From positions 53,838,964-53,902,963 of the forward strand of contig OY720637.1 in the NCBI GenBank assembly GCA_963169105.1: a stretch of 64,000 nt of DNA, read 5' to 3'. Source of the DNA: Ceriagrion tenellum (taxonomy: Eukaryota > Arthropoda > Insecta > Odonata > Coenagrionidae). Each line of letters starts with the position of its first letter. Within the stretch, counting starts at the first letter, position 1. The position numbers and the translations under genes were made by a program. This document shows positions 23,174 to 33,530 of this stretch, one piece after another. The notes beneath the pieces were generated by a model, which did no database searches, had not been told where the DNA came from, and saw only the letters and a program-made list of their open reading frames with translations.

Positions 23174-26100
23174 CTTAGAAGGAGGAAATATCGCATCTTA
23201 ATTAGTCGGTTAGATATGAGGGTCGTATTAGACCCAGTGTCGACCCAAAACGTGGCACAAATGGGCAAAAGCCCGTGGCGGCCAGTAGTTTGGGCAGCCA
23301 TTCCGTAATTACAAATGAATGCGACGAGGCAGAGAATGAAAATCGGTTGAAGTCACTAACTTCTTGCATTTATTCCCAATCTGACTCAAAATTAACTTCA
23401 ATAAGAAGCACGATGATACGTACGAAGTAGCAAATCTTTTCAATATTGGGTACCTTCCATTGGCACTAGTGCGTTAATCACTTCGCAATCGTACAACTGA
23501 CCACTTGCCTTACCGTCGTTAATAACTCGACGCGTAAGATAGAGCCCTTCAAAACAGATCGGAAGCAAAGCTGATGTTCGCTATGGAACATAACAACGCC
23601 GAAAATGGCGTCCGTGATTGTTGTCAAGTTTGTTGATTTTCAGTAACGGCTTCAAACATGAACATTGTGTGGTTTTTAATTTCATTGTGATATAAAGCTT
23701 ACGTTTTCAAGTTCTTAATTCGAACGAATTGAAATACTTTACGTGAAAAGTTTGGCTGTGACTGTTGTTCACCCACATTATTCTACCAACGGACAGTATA
23801 CAAAACATTTCGCCAGAGCACATCGTTCCGTCCGTGTGAACTAAGTGCGCTATCTTCAACGCCTTCAATGGAAAGCTCCCATCATTTGCGCCACCAGCTC
23901 ATATTTTGAAGTACTGTTACAATACAAGTATGCTACAATTTACGGCTTAAATTACGCCCGTGCACAAGCTATAGTTATAATGTTACACATTGTCTCTTAA
24001 AAATCGTAAATGCTTGGGGATAACTTATTGATGAAAAATTGAGATCCTGGCGGGATAGTAAACTATACTTTTGGGAGGGTTGTTCTATAACCTCAGATTG
24101 TCCCTCAAACTTGCAAGTGGCTTAAGGTATCACAGTGGGCAATTAAATTCTTTATTCGGTGCGGCGTAATAAAGTTGCCCCCCTTGGCTAAGTAGAGTGG
24201 GCCGGCACTCAAAGTAGAGCTATTAAGATGATCACACCGTAAAATTTTATTTAGGGAGGTGGATACTTCTCAAAAATGCAAATGAAATTGCGATGAAAAG
24301 AAAATCTAATTCGCGAATGAGCTATGGATGTGGCGGAGGAAAAGCATTCCGGGTGACTGCGGGGCCCTGGCGGGAATCCGCGCCGCCTGCATGGCAGACC
24401 ACCGAAGAAGCCATTTTAACGTTCTCCCTGTCTCTGTTACAAAGTCTTATGCGAAGCCAGAATTTTCGAGGAATTACTGAATTGAAAGGTGCAGAATTTT
24501 TGCCTGACAAATACATTAGTCAATTTTCGGATCTACCCCTAATTACAAATATTATTCGTTAAAACAGGTGAATATTTTGCGAACTTAGCGATTTTTTCGT
24601 TCTGACATCTGTTCCAACTTAACTAAGAAATGTTTGCCTCATACCTCTTAGTTTTTTTGCGACCGATGTTGAAAATAAGATTTGTTAAAATTGTACTTGC
24701 ATGCAATCGTGGTGATGAAAACTCAATGGGTATGAAAAAGCCTTCTCTGGCATGCTTTTTAACTCCTATTAAAGTATTGTTTCTATTAAATTTATTTTTA
24801 ATTTAGTTATTGCGACATGACGCTATCTTTATTTAAATATGTTATGTTTTATCTGCCATGCCAGGCGATTGAATGAAACGGCTGATATGAATATTTCTCT
24901 CTTACCCTAGAATTTTCCTGTGCTCGTGAACGCGCTCGTAGAGACGTTGGTGTGGAGGCTACCCCTTGATAGCGAAGCTCTCCACAACTCTTCACTGATA
25001 TCACAGACGCTTGTAAGTACAACAAGGACCAGTCTTGGGACTGGTCGACGCATGAAAACATTGGATCTACTACATATCTTTGAGTAGTAGTCCAACTCCT
25101 CTTTTTGGGCCCAAAGTATCTATTAATATCCGTGACTCGACTTTGAGTCGAGGTTAAAAAAGAAATTCATTGAGTCTCCTTGCATAGCATTGGTGATGCG
25201 ATATTTTTAAACTATAATTAGACTGCATTGGTATCTTAAAGTGGAAGTACCAGCTGTGTATGCCAATTACAGGTTCTACTGCGAGACTCAAACCTTGATT
25301 CTAACGCATTTAGTGTCGAATATTCTCCGTTGCTCTTAAGTGATAGAGGTTCCTATCGTTTTATGCAGCCGATACTAAGAAATATTTAACTTGGAAAAAG
25401 AAACCTTACTGACTGACTCCTCCATAAGACGGTGACAGCAATTCCCTTTACGACATTGGTTATGGTCCAAAAGAGCTGCACCAAAATATACTGATTTTGT
25501 ATGCAGCCCATTCGGGAAAATCTCTTCTAAAAATTTAAGTTTAAGAGCCATAGAGTGCTAGGAGAAGATGTGAATGTACCATCATTCCAAAAGTTATAAC
25601 GCATAATTCATCTGTTACGGAATCTGTACGGTTCTGTGTTTCCCTCTTTTCTCAAGTCTGAGGAAATCGGCCGTGAGTGATGGAAGTTGCTTTGCTGTTG
25701 CTATGATATTGGCTACCAAAGCCGGTATTTGGACAGCATAAGAGTGCAGGTGGACTTGGACACACAGAACGCTCCACCATGGATAACATGATCACAAAAT
25801 GAAAGATGCCTTGTCAAATTTCGACCCAATTTTATTGCTCCTCACTGACCTTGGTTTCGGCACAGTTTATATCATAATCAAGGACCTCATAACCTTGATA
25901 ATGATATAGATTATGTCGAAACCTAGGTTGGTGTGTTGCGATAAAATTTTGGGGAAATTTAAAGAAGTATGTTTTATTTTGTGTTCACGTTATCTATACA
26001 CAATTTACAAAAGACATCGCCTGATATGCTGAGTTCCGCTAAAGCTGAACATATCGCCTTAGGGCTCAATTGACACCGAGAACATAACAATTTTTAAAAT

Positions 26101-27699
26101 ACAGAAGAGCTATTTAAAATTGGCTTATCAAAAATACATCGAAAACGTCAGCACCCGAGTGACTTTAACCGGAACTGAGGGAAAAACTTAGTGAAACAAG
26201 GCATTCCGTGATTTTAAATAGACCCGAACCGTCTCATCCTCTACAATCCCCCCTATACATCAAACCGCCGCCAAATGAATTTAAAGAAACCCTTCATTTC
26301 GCACTTAGAAAAGCCTCTGGCACTGGAGGGGGAGCGTCATATTTTAATGAAAATTTGGCACAAAAAATATTCTTTAAGTGCAAACTTAGTACGTTTCATG
26401 GTCCGCGAAAATGTCTATCAGATATTGTCAACATCTAATTTATAAAATTTTGGTTTCCAGCTATCTTCGCAGGACAAGAAAATTTGCTCCCAGCTATGAG
26501 AAATGCTCTGAGGTTGGACGCATAAAGCAATATTGAGGAATCATTTTCTTTTATCGGTTTTCCAGTTCTACTTCTAATACCTGTTTCCTTGCTTGCGTAG
26601 AAAGACAGCGATTCAGTTTTTCGCGACGAAGCTCTTCAGCATTCTCCAGCACCCATTCCTGAGGCTTCCTTCAGTGACTCGTTATTTTCTTCAATTTTCG
26701 TGAGCTGGGTAACGTGACACTGGTTTTGGAATTACTCATCACATTTTTTAAATCAATTCTCATTTAATTTGTTTATGTTTTCCCCATTTATTTTAAAATT
26801 GAAGGATTTTGTCTTGTATGAAATAACAAGTCAATGAAAATTAGGATTTCCACCAAAATGTTTACTTACAGAATCCTAATTACTGGTATAAAGCCGGTCT
26901 GGAAAAGTACTGTGATATATCGTAGTTGACACGAGGGATGTTAAACGAACTTTTACTATAGTTTAAGTTCGCAATGAAAATGTATGGACGGTTTGATTTT
27001 AGTTTCGTTAACGGAACCAAAGCAGAGTTTTGAACGAAATGTAACGTTCCGGAATAGTTTGTTCAAGTGAAGTGGTGGACAGACTTTCGGTTCGCACTCA
27101 TGGTTCCGGGATCAATTAGGACTCGTCAATGGGATTCGTCTACGGCTATTCCTTCACGTACTCGCACAGCAACAGCATAAACAATGGGAATCCTTATGGT
27201 GTACCTACAGAGTAGGCATGGTAACATTGCAACAATGGAACTATCGGAATATCAAAACAGCGAACATCTTACTTGTCTGAACAACAGATAACTTACTCAG
27301 CATCAGGAACGCGTAACGACTAAACACTCCGAGCATTAGTGGTGTGAAGTTTTAGATTACAATAGCACGGACGTTTTTCCTCAACCGATGCCGACAGTCG
27401 AGGCAATTTTTGAATCTGTGGCGTAAAATCTTTGTGATACAATATAAAACTTCACAAATGATATAATCACATGGCTCAAATTCGCTTAATTACCAGGCAA
27501 TAATTTTCGCCTTATAGGTGTGCTTACTCATTGTCTTCCTCCTGTACTGCATAGGTCTGTTTTGGTTGCGTTGTCCATGCTTTCCCAATCTCGAGTTTCA
27601 ATGTGGGGGTTGCTTTTTGGATCTCCAAGGGTAAACGTAATCATACGGAGACCTGAGTGTAATTCTCTTTAACTCTTACGTTTCACCATTTTGACCCAC
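23174..27699 (-). other. Intron of the prohormone gene (4.5 kb)
   Basis: The donor is CACAG|GTGGGT at 27700/27699 and the acceptor CTAAG|GAT at 23174/23173. Both flanking exons are in phase 0, so they can join directly, but a further in-phase exon inside is not excluded. A GC-rich patch at 24330-24420 stands out but has no matching pair of splice sites. The intron holds one GTTTC/GAAAC hairpin repeat (25849-25927). The rest is AT-rich with no recognised element. Confidence 0.65.
25849..25927. repeat. Hairpin repeat, 35-bp arms
   Basis: The left arm CCTTGGTTTCGGCACAG..ATATCATAATCAAGG pairs with the right arm CCTTGATAATGATATAGATT..GTCGAAACCTAGG across a nine-base loop (25884-25892). It has the same plan as the other hairpin repeats: GGTTTCG near the start, TGATAATG next to the loop, CGAAACC near the end. 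It lies within the prohormone intron. Confidence 0.88.
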
Positions 27700-27819
27700 C
27701 TGTGCGAGCGAGGTGGACTCCCTTTTCTGTTCGCTGTCGGAATCTTTTGGCGCCGTGGCCGCCGCTCCGGCTATGATGAGCACCACGAGGGCCAGGGTCA
27801 GTCCGCTGATGAGAACCAT
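27700..27819 (-). CDS. Signal-peptide exon of the natalisin-like precursor
   Basis: After acceptor CTTCCCTTTCCAG (27837-27849) there are 17 untranslated bases, then ATG at 27819-27817 and exactly 40 codons to a donor CACAG|GTGGGT at 27700. The first 23 residues, MVLISGLTLALVVLIIAGAA plus ATA, form a textbook signal peptide: short N-region, a 15-17 residue hydrophobic core, and small residues (Ala-Thr-Ala) before a likely cleavage. The rest, PKDSDSEQKRESTSLAQ, is hydrophilic with one KR pair. The precise fit of both splice sites, the phase-0 end and the same strand as the phase-0 terminal exon at 23173 support one gene of 40 + 165 codons. The start is the only Met before the hydrophobic core after the acceptor. 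A signal-peptide exon of an unrelated secreted protein is possible if the join is wrong. Confidence 0.75.
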
Positions 27820-27836
27820 TTCGAGGTAGAGTTGTC
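27820..27836 (-). other. 5' UTR part of the signal-peptide exon
   Basis: Seventeen bases between the splice acceptor and the ATG. The acceptor shows that at least one upstream non-coding exon exists at higher coordinates. Confidence 0.65.
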
Positions 27837-28019
27837 CTGGAAAGGGAAGGTAAAGCATGCTGGTGTTACGGGAAAGACTAACATATATTATAATATGATG
27901 ATACAATTTCAAACAGTGGTGCATTCAAATGTCAGTATAAGTGAGAGAGACAGCCTAAATGATTCCTTTGAAGAATTCCTTCTTTCCACGTTTTTTCTTC
28001 ACACATTCCTTCTCACCGT

Positions 28020-28187
28020 TGGTGACTATGACTTAATCAGCGTGGTCTTAACGTTTGGGACCTGTATTTCACATACAATTCGTCTCTGTTCCCTTCTCCC
28101 TTCTGTTCCATATACTCCCCTTTCATGTCCAAACTCCGCCTACCATACGCCTCTGTGACTGCTCGCGAGGTAGTTTTTAGATGTAGA
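28020..28187 (+). mobile_element. Family C 3' end, solo
   Basis: GACTGCTCGCGAGGTAGTTT then TTAGATGTAGAT at 28156-28187 corresponds to the terminal GCTCGCAGGGTA..TGTAGATGTAGAT of the family C copies at 20.3 and 49.5 kb. The sequence upstream is too diverged to set a firm 5' limit. The overlapping 155-codon plus and 118-codon minus frames are accidental. Confidence 0.5.
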
Positions 28188-28189
28188 TT

Positions 28190-28430
28190 CACAATTATTG
28201 ACCGACGTTCTGGCCAGTGTAACGAAAATATATTTACTGTAAAATGAACTGCGAAACCGGCACCTTTTTTTGACCGCCCAAACGTATCAATAATAAAAGT
28301 CACGTCGTAATTAGTTTGAACTCTTTTATTTGTACAAAGACCATGCTCGAGGCGGGGATCGAACTTACGATCTCTAGGTTGTCGGGCAGGCACGTTAACA
28401 ACCTACCTCAGCCAGCAGAAACAATTTAGT
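28190..28430 (-). mobile_element. tRNA-derived SINE
   Basis: On the minus strand a tRNA-like head is visible: an A box like CTGGCTGAGGTAGG (28415-28401) and, after an anticodon-arm-sized gap, a B box GTTCGATCCCC (28364-28354). GCC and a non-tRNA body reading CTCGAGCATGGTC and AAATAAAAGAGTTC follow. The tail could not be fixed. The cloverleaf is incomplete, so this is a retroposon rather than a working tRNA gene. Confidence 0.65.
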
Positions 28431-28980
28431 TTAATTATGGTGTTTCAGGACGACTGGGGCGGAAACTTTACTTGACGGAAGATGAACTCTTTACAGCCTT
28501 ATTCTGTGATAAATATACAATAACCCAGGTTAGATCTTTAACATCGAGATATTAGGCATGGTAATGATATAACACATCGAAACCGATCGCATTAGATGTT
28601 CACCGTTGTGGAAAAATGCAAGGAGTGCTTCTTTCCTTATTTACTTAACTGTATGCCCCCGAGCTTAGAGTCCTCATGAGCAAAATATTAATTAATTTGG
28701 AGCTACGTACAAGGCTACCTCATTAACTTGAATGGTTTTGGAGCTGACTAGGTAGAAATCCGTTAACCTGTTTGAAGAAATGAACCTTGAATATTCCTCA
28801 TCATTTTATTATACTTGAGCCCAACCGTTTTCAGCACTGTCGCGTCATTTTGATTGGGGATTACATTATATAACGTACATGAAATCACTCCAACAATTCA
28901 TTCTTCACTTCGTGGAAGTTTATAGTATCCATAGGGAATAATACTTGTACTTTTAAACAGATTTTTATTTAGCTAGTACG
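28431..28980. other. Non-coding stretch, nothing recognised
   Basis: AT-rich, without open frames or repeats I can identify. Confidence 0.45.
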
Positions 28981-29039
28981 GCGCGTTTCACCGACTTGCG
29001 GCATCGTACTTGATGATGTCGCAAGTCGGTGAAACGCGT
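28981..29039. repeat. Short hairpin repeat, 19-bp perfect arms
   Basis: CGCGTTTCACCGACTTGCG (28982-29000) is exactly repeated in reverse complement at 29020-29038. The loop-side sequence GGCATCGTACTTGATGATGT carries the TGATGATG motif. It is followed by TTGTGAAAATTCC, comparable with the outer flank of the other hairpin repeats. Confidence 0.9.
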
Positions 29040-29599
29040 TGTGAAAATTCCAGTTCAAATTAACGAAACTTGTCTAGGAGGTGGGAAAAGTACTTCATAT
29101 TGGCGTGAAAAATTCGTTGGCATTACGTATTATAAGAGTTTTGCTCCAAAAACCTCGGCATAGGATATAATTTAAACATTTATCTGAAAATCCAGCAATG
29201 AATCTTAATCTGTTAATTTAACAACACCTCAAGTTAAAATCAGGCACGTGGTTAAAACTTTATAAATGGTTTTCAGGCTGAATTCACATTTAAACTTTCT
29301 AGAACAGCATTTTAAGCAAATTTCACTACCTCCTCTTCAATTGAGCAAATTCTCTTATGCCTTGAAAGGGGCAAAAAACTTCTCGTTAATAACCTCATCA
29401 GTTTTGGATGAGTATACGTGATTTATTGTCATTGTAGTAGTATAGAATTGACATCGTAATTTATATTGTAAGAAGGAAAGTAGGACTGTTTGATTAAGTT
29501 TGTTGAATTCTCTGACGACTAGACAATCTTTTCAGTCTTCTAAAGGTTTGCCGACTGGTATATGCATAGCAAAATCAGTTTGTCGAAATGCGGAATACT
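29040..29599. other. Non-coding stretch, nothing recognised
   Basis: No supported feature. Confidence 0.4.
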
Positions 29600-30110
29600 T
29601 TTGAAGTATGGAAGAAGAAAAAGGGCCTAGTAGTAAAGATATTAGAATGAGAGTTGCGTTACTATAGGAAATGTTAACTATCTGGATAGAATAAATAGCG
29701 GGAACCTGGTTTGTGAATGTGAAGAATAGACTAGCACGAATACTCTAATGCGGAGTTTAGCGCTGTATGGTGTAGTAACCTGGACTGCGGGAATAGAAGA
29801 GGAGGATATGAGATAGGCCTTTGAAATATGGGTGTGGAGGATAATATAGTGTGATAGAATGGAAGGAAGACAAATAAAGAAGTATTCGGCATGGTGTGGG
29901 AGGAGAGGAAACGGCTGGAAAAGTTGAAGAAGAGACAGGGTAGGTGGTTGTGGTGTGTAATGAGAGGGCGAAGAGATTCGAAAGACTGCGATAAAGGGGA
30001 GGATGTTGAGTAAACTGTGAAGGTGAAGAATAAGATCGGGATTTATGAATGGGATGAAGGGGCTAGGAGGATAGCCAACCTGAAGAATGCAATCGTGTAA
30101 AAGATTCGTT
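29600..30110 (+). mobile_element. Family A RTE-like retrotransposon relic
   Basis: The plus strand reads LYGVVTWTAGIEEEDMR, a stop, then AFEMWVWR, further on GRRGNGW, and in another frame IRKTAIKGRMLSK. This is the same order as family A at 9.5-9.9 kb (GRETWTFRKED, AFEMWVWRRM, IEGRMLGK). It is heavily mutated. Confidence 0.75.
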
Positions 30111-30489
30111 TTAGTGTTCCCACTTCCATCTAAGCCTACCGATTCCCATTATCACCCCTAATCAGGCAGAGGAATGAACAGTTTTTAAAACAGAAAGAGC
30201 AGTTGGAAGCCGTATAAATGGTGGGAAGGAATCGTTGGTCGGATCTCTGGGCACCTACGCTTTGCGTTTAATCCCAATGAATCGCCCATTGGCAATGAAA
30301 AGGAGGTGCTCCGAACCCATGGGTAAAAGGGAAGGGCTAGGGAATTGGGGTGAGGTATTAAGTTTAAAACCCAGTCACAGTTAGGTTGACCACGTATTGA
30401 ACCGCAACACCGGTTTTCTCTTTAGGCTTTAGAAACCCGAAATCTGCTTGATTGAAAAAGCAGCCTAAAGCCTCTTTTGCCAACTTGGT
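30111..30489. other. Non-coding stretch, nothing recognised
   Basis: No supported feature. Confidence 0.35.
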
Positions 30490-30620
30490 ATTATTTCAAA
30501 CTTTGTATCTCCTATAGTTTCATTATAAAGAGTACAACTAGTTTCGGCAGTTACACCATCATCAGATGCACTCCACTACACTATAGTGCGGATATCAACC
30601 TTCCACTATGTCAAGTCTTC
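30490..30620. repeat. Half or decayed hairpin repeat
   Basis: ACTAGTTTCGGCAGTTACAC followed by CATCATCAGATGCA (30538-30571) has the left-arm plan of the hairpin class (GTTTCGGC.., then TCATCATCAG), preceded by TTTCAAACTTTGTATCTCC. The second arm is not clear. Confidence 0.45.
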
Positions 30621-30720
30621 AACTTTTGAATCAATCTCTTTTGCCAAGTTTTACCCCTTCGTACGTAGGCCACTTGCGCTGCCCTTAAACAAACAGCAAT
30701 GGCCGCGGCCATCCGCCGGT

Positions 30721-30740
30721 CACCCCCCCCCCCCCCCCAG
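30721..30740. repeat. Poly-C run of 16
   Basis: Sixteen C residues (30723-30738). Such a run can slip in replication and can form G-quadruplex or i-motif structures. Its exact length in the assembly may be unreliable. Confidence 0.85.
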
Positions 30741-31379
30741 TAAAGTGGGTTGGTTCGAAGGTGACTCAACGACCTCTACCATTCGCGGGCAACTTGAATG
30801 ATTATGTGACAGAAAGAGCAATGAATATATCATAACAACAGTTAACCATTTTGATTTATTAAGTTTCAAAAGGTCCTTTCGCGTCGCATTATGGGAACGG
30901 CTACTTATAGAAGAGTTGCTTATGTTACTGTGCTTGGACTCTCGGAAGACGAGCCATTGTATGATTACTGCCTAGCACGGTCTTCGGAACTGCACCCCAG
31001 TTATGACTACGCGACACCTTTGCGTCTCTGACATTAGCCATTTGTTCTGATGCGCATAGATTCTATCTTGCTGGCCTCATAGCCTTCGTGTCTCTCAATC
31101 CTTGTGCCTTTTCAGAGCAACAGTGTATAGGTGACAAGAATTTCGTGTGTGCTGACTCCCGAAAAAGCTTGCATCGCGACCATCGTCTGAGATTAAATGC
31201 AGAAAGAAGAAATATAAAGAAGTGTCAACTGTGATATCTCAGGACCAAAGAGGCCATGGTTAGGCCTCGCATTCCTATATGAGATGCACCATGAACTTAG
31301 TTGAACTTCTGGGAGAACAGGCGGTTGTATTTTGATCCCACAAAGAGAAGCGCTGTACGGCGCTGGAAGCTTAAAACTG
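30741..31379. other. Non-coding stretch, nothing recognised
   Basis: No supported feature. Confidence 0.35.
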
Positions 31380-31645
31380 GAAAGATTGGAGTGGGGAAAT
31401 CCTGGGAAAATTGGATAAGGGGTTAGGCGTTTGAGGCTGGGTGTTTTTGGTGGAGGTTGTGCGGTGGACTGAAATGAACGTTCTTGGCATAGTTGACATG
31501 AAAAGAAACGTGCTGAAGTAAGTCAAAATCAGGTGGACGAAGAGAGTTAGTATCCGCCATGATATTTTGGATGGGAGAATGGGAATGCTGTCTAAGAGAT
31601 AAGAGGGCGAGAAGAAAAGGCATCTATATGGTTGGGAAATTAACT
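31380..31645 (+). mobile_element. Family A RTE-like retrotransposon relic
   Basis: Fragments such as GWVFLVEVVRW, the A-rich GGRRELVSAMIFWMGEWECC and the run CTGTCTAAGAGATAAGAGGGCGAG-like (SKR.EGEKKRH) follow family A order (WVWRRM.. then EGRM..LGKR.RGRKK). Decay is strong, so limits are approximate. Confidence 0.55.
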
Positions 31646-31674
31646 GAATTGAAGAGAAAAATCTTGTGAGGTGA

Positions 31675-31961
31675 GGGGTTGATATGTTAGCTGGAGCGCT
31701 GGCTTTCCATCCCTAGAGGCAGGGTTCTAATCCCAGCATTGGTAGAGGTAAGCTCTCTACAATCCCAATCTCCGGTGGCGGCGGGGTAAAGTCCCCGCCA
31801 GCTAACCCGAGGGTCGCGGGTTCGAGTCCCGCCTGGGTAGAAAAAATATCTGTAACTGCCCAGGACATGGGTGTTTGTTTAATTGAGTTATATGTAAGAG
31901 AGGACTGCATAGTCCTAATATCGCTCAAATAAATAAAGACGACATTATTATTATTATTATT
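31675..31961 (+). mobile_element. tRNA-derived SINE with two tRNA-like heads and (ATT)n tail
   Basis: The first tRNA-like unit has an A box TAGCTGGAGCGCTGG (31687-31701) and a B box GGTTCTAATCC (31723-31733). The second has an A-box-like TGGCGGCGGGGT (31776-31787) and a perfect B box GGTTCGAGTCC (31819-31829) inside a 5-bp T-stem (GCGGG/CCCGC). A body of about 110 bp follows, then AAATAAATAAAGACGAC and a tail of ATT repeats (31943-31961). Two pol III box pairs in tandem suggest a dimeric SINE or one SINE inserted next to another. The minus-strand frame across it is accidental. Confidence 0.78.
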
Positions 31962-32282
31962 AATCTCTATTTCCGTGCTTTGTGGAGACATTATCATTGG
32001 TCGTTCGGCCCTTAGAGAGGTGGAGCAAGTAGTGGTAGCCTAAAAAGGGCAATTGGAAATTATCTATGACCCATCGAAACATTCCCTCACGGGTAAAACA
32101 CTAATAAAGACAAATAACAATTGTACCATATTCTGGACAATATGGGGCTGGCAAATCTCTTCCTATGGAAATCATTACTTCTGGCGCAACAAATGATGAC
32201 ATTAAGAGGACGCCTTTCTCTATCATACTGTTATGCGTCCTGGAATGTCTTGTTTGTCAAAGCTTCTATTTTTAACCCTTAA
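31962..32282. other. Non-coding stretch, nothing recognised
   Basis: No supported feature. Confidence 0.35.
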
Positions 32283-32673
32283 GGAACAGTCTATAAAACT
32301 AAATATAATTAAAATTGAACTACTGAATATCAGATTGATGATTTTGAATTTGGCATCGAAGATCTGCGACCTTGGCAACCTGGTTGTCTAACGCGAAGAT
32401 CTTAACAACCAGTGTGTGGAGCCGGTTCTCGTACAATGATCTTTTTCACTGAACTGTGCCTTCTTTCCAACTTCCACCATGTTTCCCTACAACTCTGCAG
32501 TGCCTACCCCTGCCGCCACACTCACCTTGTAGCTCCGGTACACGGTTCACTTGTGGCTTCCGCCTGCGACTGGACCGAGGAAGTTAGCCCGTGAAAGTAT
32601 TTTTTATAGTTTTCTTTTTTTACCATTAAAGGAACAGTTTATAGAACTAAATGTGATTCAGATTGAACTACTG

Positions 32674-33391
32674 CAGTGGTCGGCAAACTCCTTAGTCAAC
32701 AGAGACAAATATCAACAGTCCAACGATTGAAATTTCTTTTGGGAGCCAAATTTTTTAAACTTAAACTATATAGGTAGGCGAATTGTTATTAACTTTACTA
32801 GGGTGCTCCTAAGATGGCCTTTATTAAAAACCTCCTCAATCTGACTGAGGTACATTTGCTGAGGTCGATCCCATCCAACTTTCCCATCCACAATAGTCTT
32901 GTATACTTGTTTCGTCTATCTCCTATCGTTCATCCTCTCTATATGTCCAAACCATCTCAGCATACCTTTCTCAATCCTCGACACTACAAGATTGCAAGTA
33001 ACATGAAGTAATAAAACCACCCAACTTTTAACAGCAGAACTATAACTCTTCTCAGTAGAATTGATGGATTAAAAAACTGCTCTGTTCAGGGCATATGTTT
33101 AATGGCAATAAAATGAGATTATTAATTCTTCAAGAACAATACACTCTTTATAACTTTCTCTCCACAACGCTCCCTTAAATTTACTTTAAAAAACTTTACT
33201 TTAAGTTTTAAGTCTCCGTTAAACTGTAGGTACCATTCATAAAACTTGATAGCATAATTAATAACGATAAAGTATTTTTATATTTAAAAAATTAAGTACG
33301 TGCGCGCCCGAACGTGGTATTTTAGGGAAAAGACGCACTCGGGGAACAAAGAGCCGCATGTGGCTCGCGAGCCGCGGTTTACCAGCCACTG
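32674..33391. mobile_element. Non-autonomous hAT transposon, 718 bp, exact 8-bp target duplication
   Basis: The left end is CAGTGGTCGGCAAACT and the right end, in reverse complement, CAGTGGCTGGTAAACC, both in the hAT style of terminal inverted repeat. The bases AACTACTG directly flank both ends (32666-32673 and 33392-33399), the 8-bp target duplication expected of hAT. The right end also has the typical AAAGAGCCGCATGTGGCTCG stretch. No transposase is encoded, so it would need one supplied in trans. The interior contains a piece of an unrelated retrotransposon. Confidence 0.93.
32815..33000 (-). mobile_element. Retrotransposon RT fragment captured inside the hAT element
   Basis: The minus strand reads RIEKGMLRWFGHIERMNDRR, stop, KQVYKTIVDGKVGWDRP and YLSQIEEVF. 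This is the C-terminal tail of an RTE/jockey-like reverse transcriptase (G-M-L-R-W-F-G-H-x-E-R-M, then G-K-x-x-x-x-R-P). It ends well inside both hAT termini, so it was either inserted into or picked up by the DNA element. Confidence 0.75.
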
Positions 33392-33530
33392 AACTACTGA
33401 ATAACAGTTTGATCACTTTGAAGTTGGCATCAAAGGTTTGCTACCTTGGTAACCGTGGTTGTCAAACGCTAAGACAACCTTACCACCAACGTATAGAGCC
33501 ACTTCTTACACCTCTTCCGTACGCACTCAC

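Noticed and set aside
22568..23201. Long plus-strand open frames (179 and 188 codons)
   Set aside because: They overlie the GC-rich terminal exon of the minus-strand prohormone, are low-complexity Pro/Ser/Arg/Leu, and lack signal peptide, motif or splice context. The minus frame has the acceptor, the repeated amidation sites, the stop and AATAAA.
24293..24562. GC-rich patch as an internal exon of the prohormone gene
   Set aside because: No acceptor and donor pair on the minus strand bounds an in-phase segment, and no FW..RG-type repeat is encoded in any frame.
31776..31841. Functional tRNA gene at the second B box
   Set aside because: The T-arm is perfect but D-arm and acceptor stem do not close into a cloverleaf, and the sequence runs on into a SINE body and (ATT)n tail.
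32815..33011. 65-codon plus frame inside the hAT as a remnant transposase
   Set aside because: The minus strand over the same bases reads as an RT tail (GMLRWFGH); no hAT dimerisation or catalytic motif is present.
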